Shown here: piece after piece, positions 8,012 through 16,900 of the stretch
How the letters are laid out: each line of letters starts with the position of its first letter
Position numbering within the stretch: the stretch's first letter is position 1
DNA from: Spirochaetaceae bacterium
GTDB taxonomy: Bacteria; Spirochaetota; Spirochaetia; Treponematales; Breznakiellaceae
Reading direction: 5' to 3'
Assembly: GCA_031280705.1 (NCBI GenBank)
Contig: JAITGJ010000062.1
Span: forward strand, 1 to 20,749
Length of the DNA: 20,749 nucleotides
Position numbers and translations under genes: made by a program
The notes under the pieces: generated by a model
Told to the model about the DNA's origin: nothing
Databases searched by the model: none
What the model saw: the letters and a program-made list of their open reading frames with translations, nothing else

Positions 8012-9292
8012 TTAATGCCGCCAGACGAACCACACCATTGCCGATGCCGCCGCCGTGGTAAGGAGCGTAAAGGGAAACCCTATCTTGAGCCATTGGAGAA
8101 AATTCACCGGGACGCCCTGTTTTTTGAGTATCCCCACAGACACGATATTGGCCGAGGCGCCGAAGGGGGTAAGATTTCCCCCCATGCAGGACCCGATGAG
8201 CAGCGCAAACATATACAGCTCAGGACGCAGCGACAGGGTTTTCGCCAGGTCCGCCGCAACGGGCAGCATCACGATAATGTACGGCACATTGTCCACAAAG
8301 CCTGAAATCAGCACGGAAACCGCCACGATAAGGGCAAAACCCAGCGCCACATTCCGGCCCACCACATGGGCGAGGAAGGCCGAGAAATCACGCAGCAAGC
8401 CCACTTCCGCCACAGCGCCCACCACCACAAATATCCCCGCCAGGAAAAGCGCCGTGTCCCAGTCGAGGCCCTTGACGAGTTTCCAGATTTCGGCCCGCCC
8501 GGCCTTGCGGACCAGCGCGTACCAGAGTATCCCCGCGAGGGCCAGCGCCATCACCAGGAGGCCGGAAACGATGGTAAGACCGCCGAAAATGAAGGACGCC
8601 GCGGCCAGGCCGCCGATCATCGCCAAAAGCAGGATGGATGGTACGGGCGTTTTTATTTTTTCCTGCTCTACGGTGATTTTACCGCCCTTTTTGGCAAACC
8701 AGCCGTAGAAAAACACCGCGCCGGCGGCCATGCCGGTCTGCACGGCGAAGAAAATCGACAGTTTCCCCTGAAAAATAAAAAAGTCATTGAAGCCGTAGCC
8801 CGTATAATCAGCAAAAATCATTGAGGGCGGATCACCCACCAGCGTTGCCGTACCCTGGAGGTTCGCCATCACCGCGAGCCCCACAAGAAAATAGGTGGGG
8901 TCCATGTTGAGCTTTTTGCAGAGGGCAAGCGCGATGGGGGCCATGACGAGCACCGTGGCGACATTTTCCACAAAGGCGGAGATAAAGCCGGTCATTATCA
9001 GTATGGCGATGATGGCCACCCCCACATTGGGAGACGCGCGGATAATGCCGTCCGCGATGGCCGCCGGTGCGCGGGAATAGAGAAACAATTCAGCAATGAC
9101 GAGGCTGCCCACAAAAATCATGAGCACCGTCCAGTCAATAAGTTCCGTTACCGCCGCGAACTGGGTTACCGCTCCCAAAACAACCATAAAGACAGCCGCG
9201 CCGAGGGCGGAAAATGATTTTTTTGCGGGAAACATGATGACCAGGGCGTACATGACCGCCGCCCCGGCAAGGACTATCCATTTAACAGGCAC
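8012..9292 (-). CDS. ArsB/NhaD-type ion transporter (SLC13-like permease)
   Basis: A 426-residue integral membrane protein of the ion transporter superfamily (ArsB/NhaD/CitMHS-like), with about 11-12 hydrophobic segments. It has the family's two similar halves, each with a conserved re-entrant element. The first is around FVENVATVLVMAP with QGTATLVGDPPS, and the second is around FVDNVPYIIVMLP with GGNLTPFGASANI. Such proteins move arsenite, Na+/H+ or organic anions across the inner membrane; the substrate cannot be chosen from sequence. No arsR, arsC or arsA gene is adjacent, which weakens an arsenic-resistance role. The GTG at 9292 is the only start that keeps the first membrane segment. It has no ribosome binding site, but a consensus promoter ends ten bases upstream. 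It is single and convergent with the LptD-like gene. Confidence 0.85.
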   Translation of the reverse strand: MPVKWIVLAGAAVMYALVIMFPAKKSFSALGAAVFMVVLGAVTQFAAVTELIDWTVLMIFVGSLVIAELFLYSRAPAAIADGIIRASPNVGVAIIAILIMTGFISAFVENVATVLVMAPIALALCKKLNMDPTYFLVGLAVMANLQGTATLVGDPPSMIFADYTGYGFNDFFIFQGKLSIFFAVQTGMAAGAVFFYGWFAKKGGKITVEQEKIKTPVPSILLLAMIGGLAAASFIFGGLTIVSGLLVMALALAGILWYALVRKAGRAEIWKLVKGLDWDTALFLAGIFVVVGAVAEVGLLRDFSAFLAHVVGRNVALGFALIVAVSVLISGFVDNVPYIIVMLPVAADLAKTLSLRPELYMFALLIGSCMGGNLTPFGASANIVSVGILKKQGVPVNFLQWLKIGFPFTLLTTAAASAMVWFVWRH

Positions 9293-9302
9293 GATAAAAA
9301 AT

Positions 9303-9331
9303 ACCGTACCGGTCTATCCGGAGAATGTCAA
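9303..9331 (-). promoter_or_regulatory. Promoter of the ArsB/NhaD-type transporter
   Basis: Minus-strand TTGACA (9331-9326), a spacer of exactly 17 bases and TACGGT (9308-9303) make a near-ideal promoter. The -10 ends ten bases before the GTG at 9292, leaving a leader of about four bases or none. A tandem repeat begins three bases upstream of the -35 box. Confidence 0.6.
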
Positions 9332-9334
9332 GGC

Positions 9335-9404
9335 GTATACGCCACGTATACGCCACGTATCCGCCACGGATCCGCCACGTATCCGCCACGTATCCGCCCG
9401 CCAC
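9335..9404. repeat. Six-copy 11-bp tandem repeat upstream of transporter promoter
   Basis: Six consecutive units of GTATCCGCCAC occupy this stretch. The first two read GTATACGCCAC, the fourth GGATCCGCCAC, and the last carries an extra CCGC. The 11-bp period is not a multiple of three, so it is not coding; it is close to one turn of DNA. The array ends three bases from the -35 box of the transporter. Next to it, CCCGCC and GGCGGG arms can form a small hairpin (9397-9416). Confidence 0.85.
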
Positions 9405-9434
9405 GCATGGGCGGGGAATGGGATAAGTACGATT

Positions 9435-9453
9435 CGCCCGCAATTACCGGGCG
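9435..9453. terminator. Hairpin in the spacer after the DUF4340 gene
   Basis: CGCCCG (9435-9440) and CGGGCG (9448-9453) form a 6-bp stem with a 7-base loop. It lies about 70 bases downstream of the minus-strand ABC operon and may help end it, although the T-tract (GTATTTT) is on the plus-strand side. The rest of the 9405-9520 spacer shows only GC-rich short inverted repeats. Confidence 0.3.
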
Positions 9454-9520
9454 GTATTTTACGGCGGCGAAACCGCCGGGATTATCGAACATGTCGAGTC
9501 TCCCGGCGGCGGCGCGGCAG

Positions 9521-10474
9521 TTATTCTGTCTTCAAAAAAGACGCGGCGTCCCGGAAAAGACGATCCGCCGTCCAGGAGGAAACGGCCAGCGTCCGGCTGT
9601 CCGCAGCGGAGGTTCTGAGCCGCCGCCGTGCGGGCTGCTCTTCATTTTCCACGGGAAGTTCCCCTCCAAGCCGCACAAAAAGTGTGCGGCCTTCCGTTTC
9701 CACAAGAACACGTCCGGCGGTAAAATCATCGCCGCCGTGCGCGGTAAAATCGTCTCCTTCCGCGGAAATAATACCCCGAATATAGGACTCAACTTTGGCC
9801 GTATCGGTTACCGCCGGGTCAAAACTGTCCACGCGCCAGCCGGTTTCCTCCTGGAGGAAGACGACGGTTTCTCCCGCCGGGGAAATTGCCGTAACGCGGT
9901 CTATCCGGTTTACCGGAATTTCTTCCGGGAAAAAACGGAGATCGTACCAGGAAGCGCGCGCATAATTCAGAAACTGAAATATCGCCGCGCTTCCTGAACG
10001 CGCCTCGTCCCGGCCCATCCGGCGGTAGTACACTTCGAGGCCCGCGGCATCGTAATCCCCCACGATAAGATCGATGAGGGCCGTACCCGAAGCGCGGCTT
10101 ACCACGATACGTTTTTCCGCATTGTCTCCCAGCCCCAGCCGATCACGGGCGGCGGCGGAAGCGGCGCGGACGGGAAAAAGGCCGCGGTCCGAGAGGGCGG
10201 CGAGCAGTTCTTCGACACGGGCGGCCTTTGCCGGATACAATTCGGCGCCGGTTTCGACAAACCACGCGCCGTCCTGTTTTACCAGATTCACCGGATCGCC
10301 GGAAGATGAAAGCGCGATGCGTTCCGCCTCTGAGGCGATTTTCGCGTCAAGCCAGGTGTAGTAAGCGCTCCGTGTGGTCATCCGTCCGGGATTAAAAACA
10401 AGAAGCGCGGCGTACACCAGCGCGAGTGCGCCCGTAATAACGGAAAGTACAATTACTTTTGTGCGGTAGATCAT
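9521..10474 (-). CDS. DUF4340 domain protein, last gene of Gld-like ABC operon
   Basis: The 317-residue product has an N-terminal membrane anchor (about 5-27) followed by a long soluble region. The pattern is that of DUF4340 proteins: repeated short beta-rich modules containing DGAWFVET, IDLIVGDYDAAG, WYDLRFF and GWRVDSF-like segments. DUF4340 proteins commonly sit at the end of Gld-type ABC operons and are thought to act on the outer face of the membrane with the GldG-like protein; their biochemical role is unknown. The ATG overlaps the stop of the upstream GldG-like gene as ATGA, indicating coupled translation. An 8-residue tandem duplication (EGDDFTAH / GGDDFTAG), encoded by a 24-bp repeat near 9719-9766, lies around residues 237-252. 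Confidence 0.8.
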   Translation of the reverse strand: MIYRTKVIVLSVITGALALVYAALLVFNPGRMTTRSAYYTWLDAKIASEAERIALSSSGDPVNLVKQDGAWFVETGAELYPAKAARVEELLAALSDRGLFPVRAASAAARDRLGLGDNAEKRIVVSRASGTALIDLIVGDYDAAGLEVYYRRMGRDEARSGSAAIFQFLNYARASWYDLRFFPEEIPVNRIDRVTAISPAGETVVFLQEETGWRVDSFDPAVTDTAKVESYIRGIISAEGDDFTAHGGDDFTAGRVLVETEGRTLFVRLGGELPVENEEQPARRRLRTSAADSRTLAVSSWTADRLFRDAASFLKTE

Positions 10475-12111
10475 GCGTTTTTCCTCCCGGTTTTTCCCGA
10501 TGCGTCAGCGGAGCGGCCGTCCGCCGCGAGGAATTTTCGCCGCCGCATGCCGGCAAAAATTCCCGCCGCGATGACGAGCGCGGGAACGGCAAAAACCGTA
10601 ATGAACCGCGCCTGGGCCATGCGTTCAAGGCGCTTTTCAGGATCAGTGATTCTGTCGAGCCGCCCCGAAGCGGTTTCCCGGCTTCTGATCGAAATAATGT
10701 CGTCATCGGTACCAAGCCAGTCAAGTATTTTGACGGCAAGATCGAGATTCCGCTGGCTCCGCACCGCCTGAATATACGTTGACGCGGCGAAATCAGTGTC
10801 GCCGATAACCACCATGCGCGATTCCGCGGCCTCTTCGATCATGCCGGGAAGTTCTTCTCCGCTTCCCTCGCGGACCGGCTTCGAAATCCCCGCAAACCAC
10901 GAGGGGAAGCGCCCCCGGAGCGCGGCGGCAAGAATTTGCTGGCCCGTGGTTTGATCCTTTTCCATGGTAAAATAGAAACTCTGATTGGGGTCCAGGTAGA
11001 AATTCTGCGTCTGGAGCCACGCTTCCGGCGTGGTGCTGAAAAGCGTCTCCGCTTCAACGCCTTCGGGCGGATTAAGCTCAAGGGGGCTTGCCCAAAAGAG
11101 ATCCGCGCCGGAAAAGCCGGAAACAACCGGATGCCCGGCGGCGGCAAATTGATCCAGCGCCGCGATCCAGAACGGATAACGCATCAACTGGTACTGGGGG
11201 TACCCGCCCGGCCCCTGGACCGTGAGGGGAATGGTTTGGCTGGAAACGTCCAGCGCAAGCACAGGCCGGACCGACGCGCCGTAAAACGAAACCATTGCGA
11301 GCAGCCCCTTGTCCGCGGCCGGTTCGGCGGTCAGAGTATAGCGCGCATCGGTGTTGACGCCCTCAAGCGCGAACAGGACCTTTCCGCCGCCGCGCAGGTA
11401 ATATTCGATCCGGTACAGCGCCCATTCATCAAGTTCCGCCGCGCCGCCCAGCACAATGAGTACCGGAAGCAGCGGGCTGATTTCTTCGCCGGGATTGATT
11501 GTCCGCACCCGGTAGCCCGCGCGGATTATGGTTTCGTTGAAATAAGAATAATCATCCGCAAGGCTCCGCCCCGCGTCTCCGACCAGAATTCCCGCTTCCC
11601 GCGTGGAACCGCGTACCATGGCGCGGATGCGGCTGGTCAGATCATATTCAAGCGTATCAAGCGAAAACACGAGCGGCAGTACTTCTATCTTATCAAGGTA
11701 TTCGATCAGTATGCCTGAATACACCATTGCGACACTGGCCTGATCCTGCTCCACCGTTTCGAGCGGCTGTCCCTGGATGCCGAGCTGCTCCATCGTTTCG
11801 GCCATGTTTGATTTGACCGGATCTTTTACGTGGATCGTAATTTTACCCCGGGAGCGCGCGGCGTATTCCCGCAGGAGATCCTCAACTTCTCCGGGAATGG
11901 GATGAATACTTTTCAGTTTTGCTGAAATAAAATACGTGATCCGTACCTGGTCCTCAATTTCCGCGTACAAATTCCGCGATACGGGAGAAATCGTAAACGC
12001 TTTTGCCGCAGTCAGATCGAGGCGGAACCAAAGCCGCCGCGAAATGAGCAGACAGAGAACAAGCGAAGCGGTTACCAGAACCGTCAGTACAAGCGCTTCT
12101 TTTCGTTTCAT
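10471..12111 (-). CDS. GldG-like auxiliary protein of ABC exporter
   Basis: This 546-residue protein resembles the GldG family of ABC-associated extracytoplasmic proteins. It has an N-terminal membrane segment (about 7-29) and an SxxTxxLY-like entry (FTISPVSRNLYAEI). A large GATase-like external domain follows (about 50-480), with GILVGDAGRSLADDYSYF and LIVLGGAAELDEWALYRIEYYL-like segments and the late VVIGDTDFAAS. A C-terminal membrane helix (about 506-524) precedes a basic tail. In Bacteroidota GldG works with GldA and GldF in gliding and secretion; in other phyla, including spirochaetes, the same trio is widespread and the substrate is unknown. The ATG at 12111 has an excellent GGAGGT site, which also contains the stop of the permease gene. 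Confidence 0.85.
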   Translation of the reverse strand: MKRKEALVLTVLVTASLVLCLLISRRLWFRLDLTAAKAFTISPVSRNLYAEIEDQVRITYFISAKLKSIHPIPGEVEDLLREYAARSRGKITIHVKDPVKSNMAETMEQLGIQGQPLETVEQDQASVAMVYSGILIEYLDKIEVLPLVFSLDTLEYDLTSRIRAMVRGSTREAGILVGDAGRSLADDYSYFNETIIRAGYRVRTINPGEEISPLLPVLIVLGGAAELDEWALYRIEYYLRGGGKVLFALEGVNTDARYTLTAEPAADKGLLAMVSFYGASVRPVLALDVSSQTIPLTVQGPGGYPQYQLMRYPFWIAALDQFAAAGHPVVSGFSGADLFWASPLELNPPEGVEAETLFSTTPEAWLQTQNFYLDPNQSFYFTMEKDQTTGQQILAAALRGRFPSWFAGISKPVREGSGEELPGMIEEAAESRMVVIGDTDFAASTYIQAVRSQRNLDLAVKILDWLGTDDDIISIRSRETASGRLDRITDPEKRLERMAQARFITVFAVPALVIAAGIFAGMRRRKFLAADGRSADASGKTGRKNA

Positions 12112-12114
12112 TGC

Positions 12115-12858
12115 TTACCTCCACTTCCGGTACAACAGTACCTGTGTGTTAAGGTACAAAAACAGTACGGCTGTCAGAACGAAAAACGCGAGGTCCCGCG
12201 AATCGAGGAGGCCCCGGGAAAAACTTTCAAAATGAAAGGAAAGTGAAATAAAACTGATAAACGACGACACGGCGGCGGGGAGGCTTGCGGTCTGGGAAAC
12301 CTGATTTGCCAGCATTACCACAAGGAGTACCGCGGCCGATCCCAGAAAGGCGCCGCCCTGGTTTTTCGCCAGCGCGGAAAGGAAATTCCCCAGGCTTACC
12401 GAGGCGGCCCCCATGAGGAGCGCGCCCAGGTACTCGGCGGCGATGACGCCCGCGTCGTACTTTCCCAGGGGCGCAAGGGCAAGCGGCAGGGGCAGCGTCA
12501 GCACGAGCAGCGCCGCGACAATGCCCCCCGCCGAAAGGAATTTACCCAGCACCAGGTCCCATTCGGAAAAGGGCATGGTGAGCAGTAATTCCGCCGTACC
12601 TGTCTTTTGTTCTTCCGCCCAGCTCTTCATGGTGATGACGGGAATCACAAGGATAAAGGCGAGCGGAAACGCGGCGAAGTACGGACGGAGCGTGGCCTGA
12701 TTCATCGTAAAATACCGCTGAAAGTAAAAAAGCCATACGCCGGTAAAAAGCAGAAAAAATACCGCGATGCCGTAAAACACCGGAGACCGCATAAAGGAAT
12801 CAAGCTCTTTCCGCGCAAGGGCGAAAATCCTTTGGGGACTGTACGCATTACTGTTCAT
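12115..12858 (-). CDS. ABC-2 type permease, GldF-like
   Basis: This 247-residue membrane protein has about six transmembrane segments and the ABC-2/GldF layout. An amphipathic N-terminus (RIFALARKELDSFMRSPVFY) precedes helix 1. After helix 2 comes the diagnostic MKSWAEEQKTGTAELLLTMP segment, which contacts the ATPase. Further pairs of helices run to the C-terminal YLNTQVLLYRKWR. It is the membrane channel partner of the upstream ATPase and acts with the downstream GldG-like protein. I placed the start at ATG 12858 because GGAGGG lies six to eleven bases upstream and the mature N-terminus fits the family. A longer frame to 12981 is only an out-of-phase reading of the neighbour's 15-bp repeats. 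It overlaps the ATPase gene by 11 bases. Confidence 0.9.
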   Translation of the reverse strand: MNSNAYSPQRIFALARKELDSFMRSPVFYGIAVFFLLFTGVWLFYFQRYFTMNQATLRPYFAAFPLAFILVIPVITMKSWAEEQKTGTAELLLTMPFSEWDLVLGKFLSAGGIVAALLVLTLPLPLALAPLGKYDAGVIAAEYLGALLMGAASVSLGNFLSALAKNQGGAFLGSAAVLLVVMLANQVSQTASLPAAVSSFISFISLSFHFESFSRGLLDSRDLAFFVLTAVLFLYLNTQVLLYRKWR

Positions 12859-13909
12859 TTTTTCCCTCCGTTCCGCTGTTTGCGCCCTGTCCGCCGGTGA
12901 GCTGCTCACCAGTGAACTGCTCACCAGTGAGCGGCTCACCAGTGAGCTGCTCACCAGTGAGCTGGACAAAAATATCCTCAAGGCTTATTTTCCGGTGGTT
13001 CATTTCCAGGAGTTTAAGCCCTTCGCGCACGGCCCAGTCAAAAAGCTGTTCGCCCGCCGGCGGGACGCTGCTTTCCGCGCCGCCGCCCAGAACAAAGGAT
13101 ACGCCCGTGGTTCCGTCTTCCCGGTCTTCGGCGGCGAGGGACGACAAGGAATACTGCGCGGACCGGGCAAACGCGGCGAGTTTTTCCCGTGCAAGCGGGG
13201 CGTCCGCGCCCCGGAGCAGAAGCGCCCAGGTGTCGCCGCCCTTGAGCGTCGCGGCAATTTCCTCGGGGCGGCCCTGCGCGGCGATGCGGCCTTCGCTCAA
13301 AATAAGCACCTGCGAACAGACGGCCTCAACTTCCTGCAATATATGCGTTGACAGAATTACTGTTTTTCGTTTTCCCAGTTCCTTGATCAGGCTCCTGATT
13401 TCAATAATTTGGTTGGGATCAAGGCCGGTGGTGGGTTCGTCGAGGATCAGTATCGGCGGATCATGAATGATCGCCTGGGCAAGCCCGACCCGCTGGCGGT
13501 AGCCCTTTGACAGGGTTTCTATGCTCCTCCCGGCCATGTGTTCAAGGCCGCACGCGGCAAGGCTGTTTTCTACCGCCCCGGGGCGCTGTTCCTTCTGGAT
13601 AAGCCGGGCGCCGGCGATAAATGAAAGATATTCCCGCACAGTAAGGTCTCCGTAAAGGGGCACCATTTCGGGCAGGTAGCCGATCCGTTTTTTTACTTCA
13701 ACGGGATCATCCGGTACGGAAATCCCGTCGATCCGGGCCGCGCCCGACGTGGGAAAATGATACCCCGTGAGTATTTTCATAATCGTTGTTTTTCCGGCTC
13801 CGTTGGGCCCCAGAAAGCCCAGCACCTGTTCAGCGCCCAGCGTGAAAGAAACGCCTTTCACCGCCTCCACGGAACCGTACTTTTTGGTCAGTTCCTGTAC
13901 TTCGATCAT
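12848..13909 (-). CDS. ABC transporter ATPase, GldA/NatA-like, with repeat tail
   Basis: This is the nucleotide-binding subunit of the Gld-like exporter, 353 residues. Walker A is GPNGAGKT (34-41) and the Q-loop region is YLPE (78-81). The signature is LSKGY (133-137), Walker B is ILILDE (153-158), and the switch STH is at 187-189. The DRA-type ATPase is followed by a C-terminal accessory domain (about 215-315). The last roughly 39 residues are unlike the family. They contain about five copies of a QLTGE unit encoded by a 15-bp tandem repeat, so tail length may vary between strains without breaking the frame. ATG 13909 gives the standard MIEVQELTKKYG start. No ribosome binding site is present; a -10-like TACAGT ends six bases upstream, suggesting a leaderless start for the four-gene operon. 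Confidence 0.92.
   Translation of the reverse strand: MIEVQELTKKYGSVEAVKGVSFTLGAEQVLGFLGPNGAGKTTIMKILTGYHFPTSGAARIDGISVPDDPVEVKKRIGYLPEMVPLYGDLTVREYLSFIAGARLIQKEQRPGAVENSLAACGLEHMAGRSIETLSKGYRQRVGLAQAIIHDPPILILDEPTTGLDPNQIIEIRSLIKELGKRKTVILSTHILQEVEAVCSQVLILSEGRIAAQGRPEEIAATLKGGDTWALLLRGADAPLAREKLAAFARSAQYSLSSLAAEDREDGTTGVSFVLGGGAESSVPPAGEQLFDWAVREGLKLLEMNHRKISLEDIFVQLTGEQLTGEPLTGEQFTGEQLTGGQGANSGTEGKNEQ
12899..12967. repeat. 15-bp coding tandem repeat in ABC ATPase tail
   Basis: Four full copies of GAGCTGCTCACCAGT-type units (12899-12958) plus a partial fifth are arranged head to tail, with one or two changes per copy. Read on the minus strand they encode the QLTGE, PLTGE and QFTGE units. 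The period is a multiple of three, so gain or loss of units keeps the frame. A degenerate copy continues on the 12885-12898 side. Confidence 0.9.
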
Positions 13910-13915
13910 GCCGGT

Positions 13916-13945
13916 ACTGTACCACAAAGGCAGGGGGGACGTGAA
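13916..13945 (-). promoter_or_regulatory. Candidate leaderless promoter of ABC operon
   Basis: Minus-strand TACAGT (13921-13916) lies six bases before the ATG at 13909, with a weak TTCACG (13945-13940) 18 bases upstream. The -10 is part of a small palindrome, GGTAC-A-GTACC on the minus strand, which could be an operator. The operon may also be reached by readthrough from smc, whose stop is 59 bases away and has no visible terminator. Confidence 0.35.
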
Positions 13946-13968
13946 GATGGACGGGACCGCTCCGCAGC

Positions 13969-16900
13969 CTACTCCGCGGCGGCCCCTGTTCCGGCGGGCT
14001 GTTCCGCCGTGGACCGGTCCGTACCGGCGCCGTCCGCTTCCGCCCGGTGCATGGAGCGGGAACGGATGGGGCGGAGCGTTTCGCCGGAAACCTGGGCGGG
14101 GTCGTCAACGCCGGGGGGAAGCTCGCGGCCTTCCTCAATTTCCACATCTTCTTCCTCAAAGGAAAATTCGGGATTGTCCGGCGGGGCCGGGGCGGTAACC
14201 AGTTCCTCGTGTTCCAGGCGCACGGAAATTACCTTGGTAACGCCCGATTCTTCCATGGTAACGCCGAGCAGGGTTGATGCGCCGGTTACCGTTTTTTTGT
14301 TGTGGGTGATAACGATAAACTGGCTCGTACTGCCAAACTCGCGCAGTAATTGTACAAAGCGCCCCACATTGGCCTCATCCAGGGCGGCGTCAATTTCATC
14401 CAGGAGGCAGAAGGGACTGGGCTTGACCATGTAGGTGGCGAACAGCAACGCTACCGCCGTCATGGATTTTTCGCCGCCGGAAAGGAGCGTAATATTTTCA
14501 AGTTTTTTGCCCGGCGGCTGGGCGTATATTTCGATGCCGGTTTCCAAAACATGGTTATTGTCCTGGAGGCGAAGTTCCGCCCGCCCGCCGCCGAACAGAC
14601 GGCGGAACATATTGTGAAAATTCTTTTTGATTTTGTTGTAGGTAGTGATGAACAGTTCCGAGCTTTCCGCGCGGATTTCGGCGGTAATCGCTTCAAGGTC
14701 GTCCCGCGCGCGGACAAGGTCCGCAAGCTGGCCGGAAAGAAAATCGTACCGTTCCTTGGTTTCGGCAAATTCTTCAGGCGCCATCAAATTTACCGATCCC
14801 AGATCGCGCAGGCGTCCGCGCGCGGCGGCGAGTTTTTCCCGCAGTTCCGCCGCGGGCGCCGTAATGGTAAAAATGCGTTCCTCAAATTCGAGGAGGTCCC
14901 GGCTGTGGGCCTCCCGGAAATTTTCCTGGATGTTGCGGATTTCCGTTTCCGACTGCACCAGTTCAAGGTTTGCCTTTTCGATTTTTTCCCGCACTTTGGC
15001 AAGGTCCGCCATGCGCTTTTTGATGGTTTCCTGTTTTCCCGCAAGGTCGCCATTTTTCCGGGCAATGTCTTTTTCAAGCTTTTCCAGGTCCGCGGCAAGG
15101 CGTATTCCCTTTTGCTCAATTTCCGCAATTTCTTCGCCCGTCTCTCCGATGCGTTCCTCAATTTCATCACAGCGCTTGCGGGCCAGGAACAGTTCATCCT
15201 CCACGGTTTTGAGCAGGGCTTCCTGCCCGGCAAGTTCCCGGCGGATCAACTTTGCCTGCTCTTCCGCGGCCTGGGCCTGCGCGGCAAACCGCGCCCGGTT
15301 GACCCGGAGGTCCTCAAGGGTTTTCCGGTATTCGTTTATCCGGCCCGCAAGTTCCTCGTTATCCGCCCGCAGTTCCAGAATACGCGCCCGTTTTTGGGCG
15401 ACGGCCTCCCGCGCGGCGCGGATATTCGCGTCCAGTTCCCGTTTTTTGGTGATGATCCCTTCGGGGGCCAAAAAATCGTCCAGAAAAGCGGGCGTACTTT
15501 TCCGGTACGCCTCGAACAGGAGCCGCGTCTCTTCCGCGCGGGAAGCGGCGTCCGCGAGCGAGCGCGCCAGACTTTCCGCGATACGGCGCAATTCTTCCGG
15601 CGCGGGAGCGGCTCCGCCCTCGCCTCCGGCACGGTCCGCCGCGGCGGCCAGGTCCCGGAGCAGGGTTTCCCGGCCTTCAAGCAGGGTTTTAAGCACGCCA
15701 AAGGCGGTTTCAAGCGCCGTTTCCGTATGACGCCGCTCCTGCGCGGAATACCCCGCGTCCCGAAGCCCCGCGTCCAGCGCCGCGACAATATCATCGGTGA
15801 TCGCTTCCAGCGCCTTTTCGTGGCCCGCGCGTTCTTCCTCAAGGGCGTGTATCTCTTCTTCGTGCCGGGTGATGGCCGCGCCGTTTTCGCCGATGCGGAT
15901 TCCGGCAAGGCGGATATTTTCCTCAAAAGCGCGGATATTTTCTTCGATGCCGGCGGCCTTTTTCTGCAAATCGCGCACCGTGCCGTCCTGCTCATCCGCG
16001 CCGGCGGCAAGCTCTTCTATCTTTGCCTCAACAGACTTTTTCCGCGCCTCGCTCTGGCCTATCGCGTTTTTCGTTTCCGCACGCTGTTCCGAAAGAAGCT
16101 TGGCCTCTTTTTCCAGCACGTTCTTTTCCCCGGCCAGCGCGATCATCCGCTGCTGGTTTTCGATGTAGAGTTTCTCCATCGAATTGACCGCATCCATATT
16201 TTCCTCAAGGGAGCGGTTGATCCCGTCAAGATCGGCCTGAACCGCGTCCCGTTCGGCGGTGCGCCTGCGGATATCGTCGTTCCGCGCGTCCCGCTCATAA
16301 CGGAACTGTTTGAGGCGCAAAAGCTGAATATCAAGCTCGAAATTGAAAATTTCCTCGCGGAAGGCGCGGTATTTGAGGGTTTTATCGGACTGAACCTTGA
16401 GCGTATCGTAACTGCGCTTTACTTCGGAGATAATGGTCTCCACCTGGCGCATATTTTCTTCGGTTTTAAGGAGTTTCCGTTCCGCTTCCTGGCTTTTTGC
16501 CTTAAAGCGGGTGATTCCCGCCGCTTCTTCAAAAATATAGCGCCGTTCTTCGGGCTTTGAAGAAAGAAGCTGATCGATTTTGCCTTGTTCCATGACGGAA
16601 TACGCGGCTTTTCCCACCCCCGTATCCCAGAACAACTCCCGGACATCCTTTAGTTTTACCTGATTTGTGTTAATAAAGTATTCGCTTTCGCCGGAGCGGT
16701 AGAGCCGCCGTTTTATCTGCACTTCCGGCATATCCATGGGGAGGATGCCCGCCTCATTTGCGAGGGTGAGCGTAACTTCCGCCACATTGAGGGCCTTCCG
16801 GTTCTCCGTGCCATTGAAGATCACATCTTCCATTTTTTCCGCGCGGAGCGAGCGCGAAGCCTGTTCTCCCAGCACCCACTTGATGGCGTCCACCACATTG

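Noticed and set aside
8012..9292. Arsenic-resistance locus
   Set aside because: The transporter belongs to a broad superfamily and no arsR, arsC, arsA or arsD gene is adjacent, so only the family-level call is supported.
9335..9404. CRISPR array
   Set aside because: Units are 11 bp, directly adjoining with no unique spacers, and no cas genes are visible.
12859..12981. N-terminal extension of the ABC permease containing SSLVS repeats
   Set aside because: This is the neighbour's 15-bp repeat read in another frame; a GGAGGG site and family-like N-terminus support ATG 12858.
13910..13927. TTG start for the ABC ATPase six codons upstream
   Set aside because: No binding site and the family starts at MIEVQ; the extra codons coincide with the promoter-like hexamer.
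14350..16560. A 736-codon open frame on the plus strand opposite smc
   Set aside because: It is fully antisense to a well-supported SMC gene, its protein has no recognisable domain, and it arises from GC-rich codon bias in a stop-poor antisense frame.
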